This document shows, in pieces, positions 25,103 to 34,248 of a DNA stretch of 64,000 nt. The stretch lies in contig CAWFXD010000001.1 in assembly GCA_963819695.1 (NCBI GenBank), positions 682,001 to 746,000 on the forward strand. Direction: 5' to 3'. The notes beneath the pieces are model-generated. The model was not told the DNA's origin. It saw nothing but the letters and a program-made list of their open reading frames with translations, and ran no database searches. Position 1 is the stretch's first letter. Each line of letters opens with the position of its first letter. This DNA is from DASZIT01 sp963819695. GTDB taxonomy: Bacteria > Actinomycetota > Acidimicrobiia > Acidimicrobiales > RAAP-2. The position numbers and the translations under genes were made by a program.

Positions 25103-26776
25103 TCAGGAGCGCAACACCATGCCCGGCCGTTGCCCGAGCCCCTCGGGGACCGACTGGCCGTCGACCCGGATCGGAACCCCGTTGATCAGGGTGTGGGTCA
25201 TCCCCACCGGGGCATCGGCGGTCAGCCGCTCGCCGTCGGCCGGAAAGTCGGTCACCCGGCGGATGGGACCCGGTGCCACGGTATCGGGATCGAACACCAC
25301 CAGGTCGGCGGCCTTGCCCACCTCCACCGATCCTCGGTCGGAAAGGCCGTAGACCCGGGCCGGCTCGGCGGTGAGCTTGTGAATGGCGTGCTCGAGGGTC
25401 AGGACCTGGCGATCGCGGACCCAGTTGCCCAACAGGTCGGTGGCAAAGCAGGCGTCGCAGAGCTGGCTCACGTGGGCACCGGAGTCGGCCAGTCCCAACA
25501 GGACGTCGTCCCGTGGCAGCAGGTAGGCGATGCCGTCGGGGTTGTTGTTGGCCAAGACCGACGTGAATCGGGTTGTGAGGTCGTCGGCGAGAGACAGATC
25601 GAGGAGCACGTCCAGGGGAGTGACCCCCTGGTCCTCGGCGAGGTCGACAACGGAATGCCCGATGAGGTCGGGTCGGGTAGCCGACTCGGCGACCGACAGC
25701 AAGTTCACGTTGAACAGGGTGCCGCCGCCGCTCATCTGCTGGTGGGTGAGGGCCCGCCAACCGATGTCACGGTAGGCGGCCTTTCGTTCCTCGACCGGCG
25801 CATCCAACAGGGCGGCGAAGCGGGGAAAGGTGTTGAGGGTGAAGGGATCGGCCAGGTTCATCTGGCTGACCAGTGGCCGGCACGACACCTGGGGCCAGAC
25901 ATCCACGCCCGAGGCCCGGGCCTCGGCATGATCAACCATGACCTTCTCGTGATAGTCGGACCCGGCAAACGTGAGCAGTGCCGTCCAGGTGAACGGCCGG
26001 CCAATGTGGCGCTGGAGCTCGAACATCCGGTGGTGGGGCAACACCCCGCCGGGGAGCAGGGCGGCCACCCCCCGGGGGCGGTTGCGCATCGGCTCGAGCA
26101 GGGCGGCGAGCTCGTCGAAGTCGGCCACCCGGGACGGAACCGGCCGGCCGTGGTCGCCGAAATGGGTCGGGGCCCAGCTGGAGGCGAAGCCCATCGCCCC
26201 GGCGTCCAGGGCCTCGCCGACGATGCCGGCCATGGTGGTCAGCTCGTGCTCGGTGGCCGCCCGCTCGTAGGCGTCGGGGCCCATGACAAAGAGACGGACG
26301 GCGGTGTGGCCGACGTAGCAGCCGTAGTTGAGGGCGACCCCTTGCCGCTGGACGACGTCGAGGTACTGGCCGAAGGTCTCGAACTCGTCCCACGGCACCC
26401 CGGCCAGCAACGTGTCGAGGCTCATGTCCTCGACGTGCTGCAGGGTCCGGGCCAGAATCCCGATCCCCTCCGGCCGGATGGGGGCGATGGAAAACCCGCA
26501 GTTGCCGGCCACCACCGTGGTCACCCCGTGAAAGGACGAGGGAGTGAGGTCGGGGTCCCAGAACACCTGGGCGTCGTAGTGGGTGTGGATGTCGATGAAT
26601 CCCGGAGCGACCACCTGGCCGGATGCATCGAGGGTGGTGGCGCCCGACAGCCCGTCACCGATGGCCGCGATCCTTCCGCCCCGGACGGCCACATCCGCGG
26701 TCCGCCCCGGCGCCCCGCTCCCGTCCACCAGGGTCCCGCCCCGCAGCACGATGTCACCGTCCAAGGTGTCAGTCAA
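25103..26776 (-). CDS. N-acyl-D-amino-acid deacylase-type amidohydrolase
   Basis: 557-residue amidohydrolase_3 protein. N-terminal beta-domain (RGGTLVDGSGAPGRTADVAV) is followed by GFIDIHTHYDAQ, whose H-T-H binds metal, and VAGNCGFSIAP. The length and motifs fit D-aminoacylase/dihydroorotase-like enzymes; in catabolic actinobacterial clusters the real substrate is often unrelated to D-amino acids. Its start at 26776 lies inside the end of the alcohol dehydrogenase gene (eight-base overlap), so the two are one operon. It converges on the SnoaL gene with 16 bases between stops. Confidence 0.82.
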   Translation of the reverse strand: MTDTLDGDIVLRGGTLVDGSGAPGRTADVAVRGGRIAAIGDGLSGATTLDASGQVVAPGFIDIHTHYDAQVFWDPDLTPSSFHGVTTVVAGNCGFSIAPIRPEGIGILARTLQHVEDMSLDTLLAGVPWDEFETFGQYLDVVQRQGVALNYGCYVGHTAVRLFVMGPDAYERAATEHELTTMAGIVGEALDAGAMGFASSWAPTHFGDHGRPVPSRVADFDELAALLEPMRNRPRGVAALLPGGVLPHHRMFELQRHIGRPFTWTALLTFAGSDYHEKVMVDHAEARASGVDVWPQVSCRPLVSQMNLADPFTLNTFPRFAALLDAPVEERKAAYRDIGWRALTHQQMSGGGTLFNVNLLSVAESATRPDLIGHSVVDLAEDQGVTPLDVLLDLSLADDLTTRFTSVLANNNPDGIAYLLPRDDVLLGLADSGAHVSQLCDACFATDLLGNWVRDRQVLTLEHAIHKLTAEPARVYGLSDRGSVEVGKAADLVVFDPDTVAPGPIRRVTDFPADGERLTADAPVGMTHTLINGVPIRVDGQSVPEGLGQRPGMVLRS

Positions 26777-27917
26777 AGGTCACGACTCCCCGGATCACCT
26801 TCCCGTCCCGCATGTCCTGGTAGCCCTGGTTGATCTGGTCGAGTGAATAGGTACGGGTCACCAGCTCATCGAGCTTGAGCTTGCCCGACCGGTACATGGC
26901 CAGCAGGTTGGGGATGTCGAACCGCGGATTTCCCGAGCCGAAGATGGTTCCCTTGATCTCCTTGTTCATCATGGCCAGGTCCAACAGGCTGATGGACGCC
27001 TCGGTCTGCATCATCGGGCCCACCGACGTGACGACGCAGGTTCCCCCTTTGCCGGTCAAGGCCATCCCCTCGGCCATCAGGTCTCCCAGCATCACGCTCG
27101 GGACCATGATGACCCGGTCGGCCATCTCGCCCCGGGTCAGCTCGCGGACCATCTCGATGGCCTCGGTCATGCTGGGGGCGGAATGGGTGGCTCCCAGTTG
27201 CATAGCCGTCTCGCGCTTGAATTCCACCGGATCGACGGCGACCACCACCCGAGCGCCGGCCATGACCGCACCCTGCACCGCGTTGATGCCCACACCGCCC
27301 ACCCCTACCACCACGACAACGTCCCCGGCGAGGGTGCCGGCCCGGTGCACCGCTGAGCCCCACCCGGTGGCGACGCCACATGACACCAGGGCGACTGCGG
27401 CCGGGGGTAAGTCCGAGTCGACCTTGACGACGGATTGCTCGGAGACCAACGTGTGTTCCGCGAAGGTGCCGCATTTGCACATCATGTTGAGCGGTTCCCC
27501 CCGGCAGAAATGCCGGACGACTCCGTCGACCATCTGGCCCCGCTGCATGAGCTGGGAACCCTGGTTGCACAGGCTCTGGCGACCGGTGACGCAATAGCGG
27601 CACTGACCGCAGGCGGGGATGAAAGAGGCGGCCACCGAATCCCCCGCCGAGACCGAGCTCACCCCGGCACCCACCTCGACCACCACCCCGGCGCCCTCGT
27701 GGCCACCGACTATCGGGAACGGGCTGGCCAGCCCGGTTTGTTGGCGCACCTCCTCCGGCATCACCAGGTCCCCGGTGACGAAGTGCTCATCGGAGTGACA
27801 CAGGCCGGCGGCTCGCCATTTGACCAGCACCTCACCCGGGGCAGGATCCCCGATGTCGATGTCCTCGATCTGCCAGTCCTCTTTGACCCCCCAGAGGACA
27901 GCTGCCCGGCTCTTCAT
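26769..27917 (-). CDS. Zinc-dependent alcohol dehydrogenase, NDMA-type
   Basis: 382-residue medium-chain dehydrogenase oxidising an alcohol with NAD(P). The catalytic zinc region GLCHSDEH and GGHEGAGVVVEVG, the structural zinc cluster CGQCRYCVTGRQSLC, and the Rossmann loop VGVGGVGINAVQGAV are all intact. It resembles the Rxyl_3153-type, N,N-dimethyl-4-nitrosoaniline-dependent subfamily of actinobacteria, with tightly bound cofactor. ATG at 27917 is preceded by GGGAGGGAG. A long palindrome lies 21-52 bases upstream. Confidence 0.9.
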   Translation of the reverse strand: MKSRAAVLWGVKEDWQIEDIDIGDPAPGEVLVKWRAAGLCHSDEHFVTGDLVMPEEVRQQTGLASPFPIVGGHEGAGVVVEVGAGVSSVSAGDSVAASFIPACGQCRYCVTGRQSLCNQGSQLMQRGQMVDGVVRHFCRGEPLNMMCKCGTFAEHTLVSEQSVVKVDSDLPPAAVALVSCGVATGWGSAVHRAGTLAGDVVVVVGVGGVGINAVQGAVMAGARVVVAVDPVEFKRETAMQLGATHSAPSMTEAIEMVRELTRGEMADRVIMVPSVMLGDLMAEGMALTGKGGTCVVTSVGPMMQTEASISLLDLAMMNKEIKGTIFGSGNPRFDIPNLLAMYRSGKLKLDELVTRTYSLDQINQGYQDMRDGKVIRGVVTFD

Positions 27918-27937
27918 GTGAACTCCCTCCCGACGTC

Positions 27938-27969
27938 AAGTAGACCGATCCGCGATCGGCACTCTACTT
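27938..27969. promoter_or_regulatory. Long dyad upstream of alcohol dehydrogenase
   Basis: Inner arms CCGATC-CGC-GATCGG (27945-27959) are extended by outer arms AAGTAGA (27938-27944) and TCTACTT (27963-27969), with a three-base offset on the right. It lies between divergent ADH and SDR genes and could be an operator or an mRNA hairpin. Confidence 0.55.
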
Positions 27970-28052
27970 CCCGAGCGACTACCGTTCCCTGCCGCGCAGT
28001 GCTGCGGGCTGCACTCCAGCGCGATCGGTATGAATTCGACCTGGGAGACCTC

Positions 28053-28886
28053 TTGAACCACTCAGAACGTGCACGGAATGCGCTTGTGGTGATCGGCGCC
28101 GGTGGGATGGGGCTAGCCATCGCTCGCCGGCTGGGCGGTGGCCGCCAACTGTTGCTGGCCGACGCTTCGGCCGCCCAGCTCGATGGCGCGCGGGACGTGC
28201 TACGAGCCGAGGGGTTCGCGGTCGATGCACACCGGGTGGACGTGTCGCAGCGAGTCTCAGTCGAGAATCTGGCCTCGGCGGCGGCCAGTGCCGGCCACAT
28301 CGACGCGGTCATCCACACCGCGGGGGTCTCGCCGGTCATGGCCAGCGCCCGGCAGATCTTCGAGGTCGACCTGTTGGGAACGGCCCACGTCATCGATGCC
28401 TTTTATTCCGTTTCCGATGCTGGCACCTCGCTGGTCTGCCTGGCCAGCATGGCTGGAAACTTCGCCTCGCTGTCCCCGGAGCTCGAGCGGCACCTGGCCA
28501 CGGCGCCGACGGAGCACCTGCTGGAGCACGATGGGATCGACCTCGACTCCCCTGACCCCGGCACCGCCTACGTGGTGGCCAAACGAGGCAACCAGTTGCG
28601 AGTCGAGGCCGCCGCCCACGATTGGGGCGGCAAAGGCGCCCGGCTCAACACGATCAGCCCGGGAGTCGTCTCCACGCCAATGGGCCGCCAAGAGCTGGAC
28701 GGCCCGGTGGGAGCTCATATGCGGACGATGATCGATCGTTCGGGTGCCCGCCGAGTTGGCACTCCTGACGACATTGCCGGCGTCGCTGCCTTCCTGGCTG
28801 GGCCGGAATCGTCCTTCATCACCGGCAACGACATCTTGGTGGACGGGGGAGCCGTTGCCGCGGGGAAATGGACAGAGGGTGGGTGA
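28053..28886 (+). CDS. SDR-family oxidoreductase
   Basis: 277-residue short-chain dehydrogenase. The cofactor loop is VVIGAGGMGLAIARRLG (a variant of TGxxxGxG), and the catalytic YVVAK lies in the segment beginning DPGTA. ISPGVVSTPM and FITGNDILVDGG are typical. Start is taken as TTG 28053 behind GGGAG; no in-frame ATG precedes the Rossmann strand. The insert HLATAPTEHLLEHDGIDLDS between the strand carrying the serine and the YxxxK is longer than usual. Divergent from the ADH gene. Confidence 0.8.
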   Translation: MNHSERARNALVVIGAGGMGLAIARRLGGGRQLLLADASAAQLDGARDVLRAEGFAVDAHRVDVSQRVSVENLASAAASAGHIDAVIHTAGVSPVMASARQIFEVDLLGTAHVIDAFYSVSDAGTSLVCLASMAGNFASLSPELERHLATAPTEHLLEHDGIDLDSPDPGTAYVVAKRGNQLRVEAAAHDWGGKGARLNTISPGVVSTPMGRQELDGPVGAHMRTMIDRSGARRVGTPDDIAGVAAFLAGPESSFITGNDILVDGGAVAAGKWTEGG

Positions 28887-29045
28887 CGGATACGTCCGTC
28901 TTGCCCTGGGGCCGAGGGTGCGGGATCGTCGCTGTAACGTCGACAAAGTACATTGAATGGAAACTCAAAACAGGGTCGAACGGGTCCCAGCCCACCGACC
29001 CTCGAACTCCTCCGACAAGGCGGAATCGATGGAACTGCGACGACG

Positions 29046-29690
29046 ATGAGCAAAGGAGTTGAAGCCCCCAGTCGGCGGGAGCTACGACGAGAGCGTCACC
29101 ACGATCTCAGTCGTACCCAGTTGCTTGACGCCGCCGAGCGAGTGTTCGGGGAAAAGGGGTTCCACGACGCCACCCTGAATGAGATCGCCGAACTGGCCGA
29201 GTATTCGGTCGGTTCGGTGTACTCGTTTTTTGCAGGCAAGGAAGACCTCTTCTCCCAGGTATTCGTGCGACGGGGCGAAGAGTTCATGCCGGCGATGCGC
29301 GACATCCTGGACGGCGCCGGCTCACCGACGGAAAAACTTCACTGTCTGGTCGACTTCCAAGTTGGTTTCTTTCGGGACCATCGTGAGTTCGGCCGCCTGT
29401 TCTTGCGATACGCCAATGTCGCCCTGGTCTCGGAGCCAAGCGAGCTCGACGCTTCCATCGCCGGGAATTATGACGAATCGATGCGACTGCAAACCGATTT
29501 GATCAGCCGAGGCCAGGGTTCGGGCGAGTTCCACCCGGGCGATCCATTGGTGCTCGCCCACCTGTTCAGCGGGCTCATTGCCTCCTACCAGGCGTTGGAT
29601 CCGTCGGTCGTCTCGGACGAACCGGATCCGCCGGAGCGCCTGTCGCTCGTGGAACTGCACCAGTTGGTAGCCCGGGCATTCGAGCTATGA
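29046..29690 (+). CDS. TetR-family transcriptional regulator
   Basis: 214-residue TetR protein. Helix-turn-helix TLNEIAELAEYSVGSVYSFF near residues 41-60, preceded by a basic RRELRRERHHDLSR. Start ATG 29046 is preferred because the upstream in-frame extension is low-complexity and lacks family features. It precedes the crotonase at 29725 by 34 bases and probably shares its transcript. The upstream region has an AT-rich patch (around 28935-28970) as likely promoter. Confidence 0.88.
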   Translation: MSKGVEAPSRRELRRERHHDLSRTQLLDAAERVFGEKGFHDATLNEIAELAEYSVGSVYSFFAGKEDLFSQVFVRRGEEFMPAMRDILDGAGSPTEKLHCLVDFQVGFFRDHREFGRLFLRYANVALVSEPSELDASIAGNYDESMRLQTDLISRGQGSGEFHPGDPLVLAHLFSGLIASYQALDPSVVSDEPDPPERLSLVELHQLVARAFEL

Positions 29691-29724
29691 GCGCCGCGCC
29701 GAGCGGTACGGAGGGAGTTGTCCG

Positions 29725-30543
29725 ATGACCAAGAACACGCCCCGCCCCCCGGAGGGGGACTGGCTGGGTACCCCCTTCGTGCGCTTCGAGCGACACGGTC
29801 CACTGGCCTACTGCATCGTGGACCGACCCGAGGCCCGAAACGCGATGACCGCATCGATGTATTTTGCCGTCCGCTATGCCGTCGATGTCGTCAATCGCGA
29901 CCCCGACCTGGCCGGGATGCTGCTGACCGGCACCGGCGACGTGTTCATCCCCGGTGGCGACCTGGGCGGCGCCACCGTCGACGACTGGGGAGGGGTGTCC
30001 CGGATGCTCGGCATGGACGTCGTGCCGTTCGAGGCGATCCGGAACTCGCGGAAGCCGGTGGTCAGTGCGGTGAACGGTATCTGCCAGGGCGGCGGGCTCC
30101 TCATGGCCATGCTCTCCGATGTGGCCGTGGCCAGTGAGGGTGCGACGTTCCGATGCCCGGAGCTGTACCGGGGGATCGCCGACACCGGGTATGCCGCCTA
30201 CCTCCCCGCCCAGATAGGTCCGTCCCGCGCCCGGGACATGCTCTTCACCGGCCGGAAGGTTACCGCCACGGAGGCCTGCGCCTGGGGCATTGTCTCCCGG
30301 ATAGCCCCAGCCGGCCGTGTGTTGGAGGAGGCCGTCGAGGCACTCGAGGCCTGCTGCCGCAGTGCGCCGCAGGCGAGGTCGGTGGTCAAACGGGTGATCA
30401 ACGATGGTTACGGCCGCTACGACCGGATGTCGATGGATGAGAGCCTGGCCGGCCCGGAGTGCGTCGAAGGATGGCTGGCCTTCAAGGAGCGCCGGCAACC
30501 TTCCTGGGTCCCGCAGGAGCTGCGAACTGATGGTCGGCTCTAG
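29725..30543 (+). CDS. Enoyl-CoA hydratase/isomerase family protein
   Basis: 272-residue crotonase. VDRPEARNAMTASM, the oxyanion segment NGICQGGGLLMAMLSDVAVA and FRCPELYRGIADTGYAAYLP are visible; the PE glutamate is retained. Start ATG 29725 follows GGAGGGAG. Co-directional with the TetR gene and followed 93 bases later by an amidohydrolase with its own promoter-like TATGAT (30595-30600). Confidence 0.9.
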   Translation: MTKNTPRPPEGDWLGTPFVRFERHGPLAYCIVDRPEARNAMTASMYFAVRYAVDVVNRDPDLAGMLLTGTGDVFIPGGDLGGATVDDWGGVSRMLGMDVVPFEAIRNSRKPVVSAVNGICQGGGLLMAMLSDVAVASEGATFRCPELYRGIADTGYAAYLPAQIGPSRARDMLFTGRKVTATEACAWGIVSRIAPAGRVLEEAVEALEACCRSAPQARSVVKRVINDGYGRYDRMSMDESLAGPECVEGWLAFKERRQPSWVPQELRTDGRL

Positions 30544-30636
30544 GCGGGTCGCCGTCTGGCTTCCAGCCATGACTCCAGATTCAGGATTTCGAACTATGAT
30601 TCAAAGTACCGGATCACCCCCCGGAAGGAGTTGGCC

Positions 30637-31920
30637 ATGCACCCCGATGAGCTGATCATGATCAGCGTGGACGATCACGTGGTCGAGCCACCGACCCTCT
30701 TCGACGGTCGGCTACCCGCCAAGTATCAGGATCTCGCTCCCCGCGTCGAACGCCTGCCGAACGGGAGCGACGTTTGGATGTTCAACGGGACGAAGATCCC
30801 CAATATCGGCCTGAATGCCGTGGCCGGTCGGCCCAAGGACGAGTACGGGATCGAACCGACCGCCTTCGAGGAGATGCGACCGGGATGCTTCGACATCCAT
30901 GAGCGGATCAAGGACATGAATGCCGGTGGTGTCCTGGGCTCGATGAACTTCCCGTCGTTCCCCGGATTCAGCGCCCGGCTCTTCGCCGCCTGCAAGGACA
31001 AGGGACTGGCCCTTTCCGTGCTTCGGGCCTACAACGACTGGCACATCGACGAGTGGTGCGGTTCGTACCCGGGCCGGTTCATTCCCATGGCCCTACCGGT
31101 TCTGTGGGACCCAGAGCTCTGCGCCGAGGAAGTGCGACGGGTGGCGGCCAAAGGATGCCACTCCCTCACCTTCACCGAGAACCCGCACAAGCTCGGCTTT
31201 CCCAGTTTTCACAGTGAGTCATGGGATCCGTTGTGGAAGGCCCTCTGCGATGAGCAGGTGGTGCTGTCCATCCATCTGGGCTCGTCGGGGGAGTTGGCCT
31301 TCACCGCCCCCGACGCCCCCATCGACGTCATGATCACCTTGCAGCCCATGAATATCTGCAGCGCGGCATCGGATCTGCTGTGGTCACGGGTACTGAAGTC
31401 GTTCCCGGACATCCGCATCGCGCTATCCGAAGGGGGGACCGGCTGGATCCCCTACTTCCTCGATCGGATCGACCGGACCTACGACATGCACCGGGGATGG
31501 ACGGGCCAGGACTTCGGCGACAAGTTGCCCAGCGAAGTGTTTCGCCAGCATTTTCTCACCTGCTTCATCTCGGATCCGATCGGGGTTGAACTCCGTCACC
31601 ACATCGGGATGGACAACATCGCCTGGGAATGCGATTACCCCCACTCGGATTCGTCCTGGCCCAATGCCCCCGAAGAGCTGGCGGCGGTGGCTGCCGACGT
31701 TCCCGACGATGAGCTCGACAAGATCAGCTGGGTGAACGCCAGTCGCTGGTTCTCGTTCGACCCGTTCGTGCACCGCTCCCGGGAGCAGAGCACGGTGGCG
31801 GCGCTGCGGGCCGAGTCCGCCGGCCACGACGTGTCAATTCAATCCTTCGATACCGGCCGCATCGAACGGAGCGGCAAGGGAGCGGATCTGGCCAGGATCG
31901 CCGCCGAGGCCACCGCCTGA
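30637..31920 (+). CDS. Amidohydrolase_2 family protein
   Basis: 427-residue TIM-barrel enzyme paralogous to 5036 and 12098. It starts MISVDDHVVEPPTLFDG (D-x-H), then LRAYNDWHIDEWCGSYPGRF, SIHLGSSGE, and ECDYPHSDSSWPNA. A C-terminal extension of about 45 residues beyond the barrel is absent from the paralogues. Start ATG 30637 has AAGGAG six bases upstream; TTG 30631 is less likely. A hairpin (31928-31947) between it and the convergent P450 gene probably ends transcription. Confidence 0.86.
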   Translation: MHPDELIMISVDDHVVEPPTLFDGRLPAKYQDLAPRVERLPNGSDVWMFNGTKIPNIGLNAVAGRPKDEYGIEPTAFEEMRPGCFDIHERIKDMNAGGVLGSMNFPSFPGFSARLFAACKDKGLALSVLRAYNDWHIDEWCGSYPGRFIPMALPVLWDPELCAEEVRRVAAKGCHSLTFTENPHKLGFPSFHSESWDPLWKALCDEQVVLSIHLGSSGELAFTAPDAPIDVMITLQPMNICSAASDLLWSRVLKSFPDIRIALSEGGTGWIPYFLDRIDRTYDMHRGWTGQDFGDKLPSEVFRQHFLTCFISDPIGVELRHHIGMDNIAWECDYPHSDSSWPNAPEELAAVAADVPDDELDKISWVNASRWFSFDPFVHRSREQSTVAALRAESAGHDVSIQSFDTGRIERSGKGADLARIAAEATA

Positions 31921-31927
31921 CGCGATA

Positions 31928-31947
31928 CGACCCCTCGAGGGGGGTCG
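31928..31947. terminator. GC hairpin between convergent genes
   Basis: CGACCCC-TCGAGG-GGGGTCG: seven-base stem, six-base loop, between the amidohydrolase stop (31920) and the P450 stop (31988). There is no T-tract, as is common for actinobacterial terminators. Confidence 0.5.
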
Positions 31948-31987
31948 GAGGGCCGCACCTCCCTTCCCGGCCCGCACCCTTCGGGGA

Positions 31988-33235
31988 TCAGACGTTGATG
32001 GGGAGTTCTTTGTAGCCGCGGACGGTGCTGGTGTGGAGAGGCACCGCCCTCGCTTTGTCCACCGTCCAGGTCTTGTAGCGCTTGAAGGTCTCCTCCAGCG
32101 CGACCTTGCCCTCCATGCGGGCCAAGGCGGCACCGAGACAGAAGTGAATCCCGTAGCCGAAGGCAACGTGCAGCTTGAAGGTTCGCCGAATATCGAAGCG
32201 GTCCGCCTCCGGGTAGACCCGGTCGTCGCGGCCGGCCGACCCGGTGAGCAACATTACCTTCGAGTCGATCGGGATGACCTGCCCGTGGAGCTGCACTTCC
32301 TCGGTCAGCCATCGGCCCTGCACCGGTGACGGCGACTCGTAGCGGAGCAATTCCTCGACGGCGTTGGGAATCAGCCGCGGATCGTTGGCCAGATCCGCCA
32401 GCTGGTCGGGATGATCGGCCAGAAGCAGTCCGGCCCAGCCGAGCAGCCGGGCGACCGTTTCCGTCCCGGCCCCGATGATCAGGAGGGCGAATTCAGTGCT
32501 CTCCTCTGGCGTCAGGCGCCGGGTGTTGCCGGCTTGATCGGTGATCTCTGCCTGCACCAGATCGGTGAGCATGTCGTCACCAGGACGGGTTCGCCGCTCG
32601 TTGAGTTGGCTGTCCATGTACTCGGCCAGCCAAATGCCGGCCGTCATGGCGACGTCATTGGCCATTCCGACACCGGGCTCGATATGGAACATCTCATCGA
32701 TGTGGTGACGCACCGGGTCGCGGTCGGAAGGCGGCACTCCGAGCAGCGCGGCAATCACATAAGCCGGCAGCTGGGCACCGAAGTCCTGTACGTAGTCGAA
32801 GCTGGCCTGTCCGAGCTGGGCGTCGAGAAGCCGGACACACAGCGTGCGAATCTCCTCTTCGAGTTCTGCCACCCGCCGGGGCGTGAATGCCTTCGACACC
32901 AGCCTCCGGAGGACGGTGTGCTCAGGGGGGTCGAGGAAAATCATCATCCCCTGGTGTAGAGCCTCCTCCGTCATCATCTCCAGGACGGTGCCGTGGGCGG
33001 AGCTATAGACCTTGGGATCCCGATGGGCCCGCTCCACATCCTCGAACCGGCTGAGGGCCCAGAAGTCGTATGTCTCGTTGTAGTAGACGGGGGCCTCGTC
33101 GCGCAGGCGTCGCCACCGAGGATGGGGGTCGCCTTTCAGCGATTCGTCGAACGGATCCCAGTACACGCCGTCGGGCGGGGGCGGCCCACCCCGGGCCGCT
33201 CCGCGACCTTCGACATCCGAGTTGGTGTTGGTCAT
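31988..33235 (-). CDS. Cytochrome P450
   Basis: 415-residue soluble P450 hydroxylating an unknown substrate. The I-helix shows GAGTETVARLLGW (near 255-267), the K-helix EELLRYE (near 294-300), and the haem loop FGYGIHFCLG with the cysteine ligand near residue 366. ATG 33235 is chosen because it overlaps the TGA of the Rieske gene; a longer frame from 33277 would run into that gene. Overlap with a Rieske oxygenase is unusual and suggests sequential hydroxylations of one substrate. No ferredoxin or reductase gene lies nearby. Confidence 0.93.
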   Translation of the reverse strand: MTNTNSDVEGRGAARGGPPPPDGVYWDPFDESLKGDPHPRWRRLRDEAPVYYNETYDFWALSRFEDVERAHRDPKVYSSAHGTVLEMMTEEALHQGMMIFLDPPEHTVLRRLVSKAFTPRRVAELEEEIRTLCVRLLDAQLGQASFDYVQDFGAQLPAYVIAALLGVPPSDRDPVRHHIDEMFHIEPGVGMANDVAMTAGIWLAEYMDSQLNERRTRPGDDMLTDLVQAEITDQAGNTRRLTPEESTEFALLIIGAGTETVARLLGWAGLLLADHPDQLADLANDPRLIPNAVEELLRYESPSPVQGRWLTEEVQLHGQVIPIDSKVMLLTGSAGRDDRVYPEADRFDIRRTFKLHVAFGYGIHFCLGAALARMEGKVALEETFKRYKTWTVDKARAVPLHTSTVRGYKELPINV

Positions 33236-34185
33236 GACTTCGCTCCGGTTTCTTCGATGTAGAACTGTTTGAACCATTGGCGGAACTGGGTGATCGGTTT
33301 CTCGCTGGAAGCCAGGGCCGGGACGGGCTGATACCGCTTGTTCTCCCAGATGGGGATGTCCTGGCCCACCTCGGATGTGACCGAGCTGACGAACGCCCGG
33401 CCGATATTGGCCACGTGCTCGTCCTGGTCAGGGTTCTTCAGCGAGAACAGGAAGGTCAGGTGGGTCGTCTCCTCGTCGATCGGGGTGCTGCACCCGATCA
33501 GCGACGCCTCGATGAGGCCGCGGTACCGGGTGACCGCCATGCCGGGCCCCCGACCGAAGATGTCGATCCGGGCATCCACCGGACCCTTTGACGACGGGAA
33601 TTTCTGGGAGGTCAGTACCGTTCGATCAAACCCTCGAAATTCGATCTTCTCGACGGTGCCCACCTTCGGATGGCTGTGAACGAACTGGAAGTGCGCGTGG
33701 TCGAAGCCGTTCTCCCCCATCTCTTGGAGACAGGTGCGGATGGTGAAGTCGAACACCTGGTACTCCCCGAACTCAGGGTCTTCGTACTCGGGGATGCTCA
33801 TCAACTCCCACAGAGGAGCTGCCCCCGAAGGGTGGTACCAGGCGAAGACGATGCCGACGTGCTCACGGGTGGGATAGGTCCTCAATTTGGCCTTCCGATT
33901 GGGCCGCGTCGCGTAAGGGATGTCCACATTCTCCCCGGCCGGACCCCAGGCCCAGCCGTGGAACGGGCATCGGATGCACGAGGATTCCACCGTGCCGCCT
34001 ACTCCGAGATGGGCGCCCAGGTGGGCGCAGAACGCCTCCTGACACACCACCCTGCCCTCGGCATCCCGCCAGAGGACGAGATCGGTGCCGAACATCCGTC
34101 GGGTCACCACCTTGCCCTCGGGGATTTCGTCGGGCATCGCCACCTTGAACCACCCGAACGGCATCGGAAACGGGAACCGGCTCAT
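33232..34185 (-). CDS. Rieske non-haem iron oxygenase, KshA/VanA-like
   Basis: 317-residue oxygenase component. The N-terminal Rieske domain has CAHLGAHLG (C53, H55) and CPFHGW (C73, H76). The mononuclear iron site segment ENGFDHAHFQFVH carries the histidines. Size and layout fit single-component-type alpha subunits such as 3-ketosteroid 9-alpha-hydroxylase; assignment to a steroid is only suggestive. ATG 34185 has GAGG upstream and replaces a TTG-initiated longer frame. It needs an external reductase, not present in the window. Coupled to the P450 gene. Confidence 0.88.
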   Translation of the reverse strand: MSRFPFPMPFGWFKVAMPDEIPEGKVVTRRMFGTDLVLWRDAEGRVVCQEAFCAHLGAHLGVGGTVESSCIRCPFHGWAWGPAGENVDIPYATRPNRKAKLRTYPTREHVGIVFAWYHPSGAAPLWELMSIPEYEDPEFGEYQVFDFTIRTCLQEMGENGFDHAHFQFVHSHPKVGTVEKIEFRGFDRTVLTSQKFPSSKGPVDARIDIFGRGPGMAVTRYRGLIEASLIGCSTPIDEETTHLTFLFSLKNPDQDEHVANIGRAFVSSVTSEVGQDIPIWENKRYQPVPALASSEKPITQFRQWFKQFYIEETGAKS

Positions 34186-34248
34186 CGAGTTGGCCTCACG
34201 GCGCAACCATACGCCCGAGGTCTGCCGATCGGCATGCCATCGCTGATC

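Noticed and set aside
24788..26833. 681-codon plus-strand open frame
   Set aside because: It lies mostly antisense to the SnoaL and D-aminoacylase genes, which have clear motifs. Its translation has low-complexity Gly/His/Pro content.
33232..34185. Definite KshA (3-ketosteroid 9-alpha-hydroxylase)
   Set aside because: The Rieske and iron motifs are shared by many oxygenases. No diagnostic KshA motif can be confirmed without alignment, and kstD/kshB are absent from the window.
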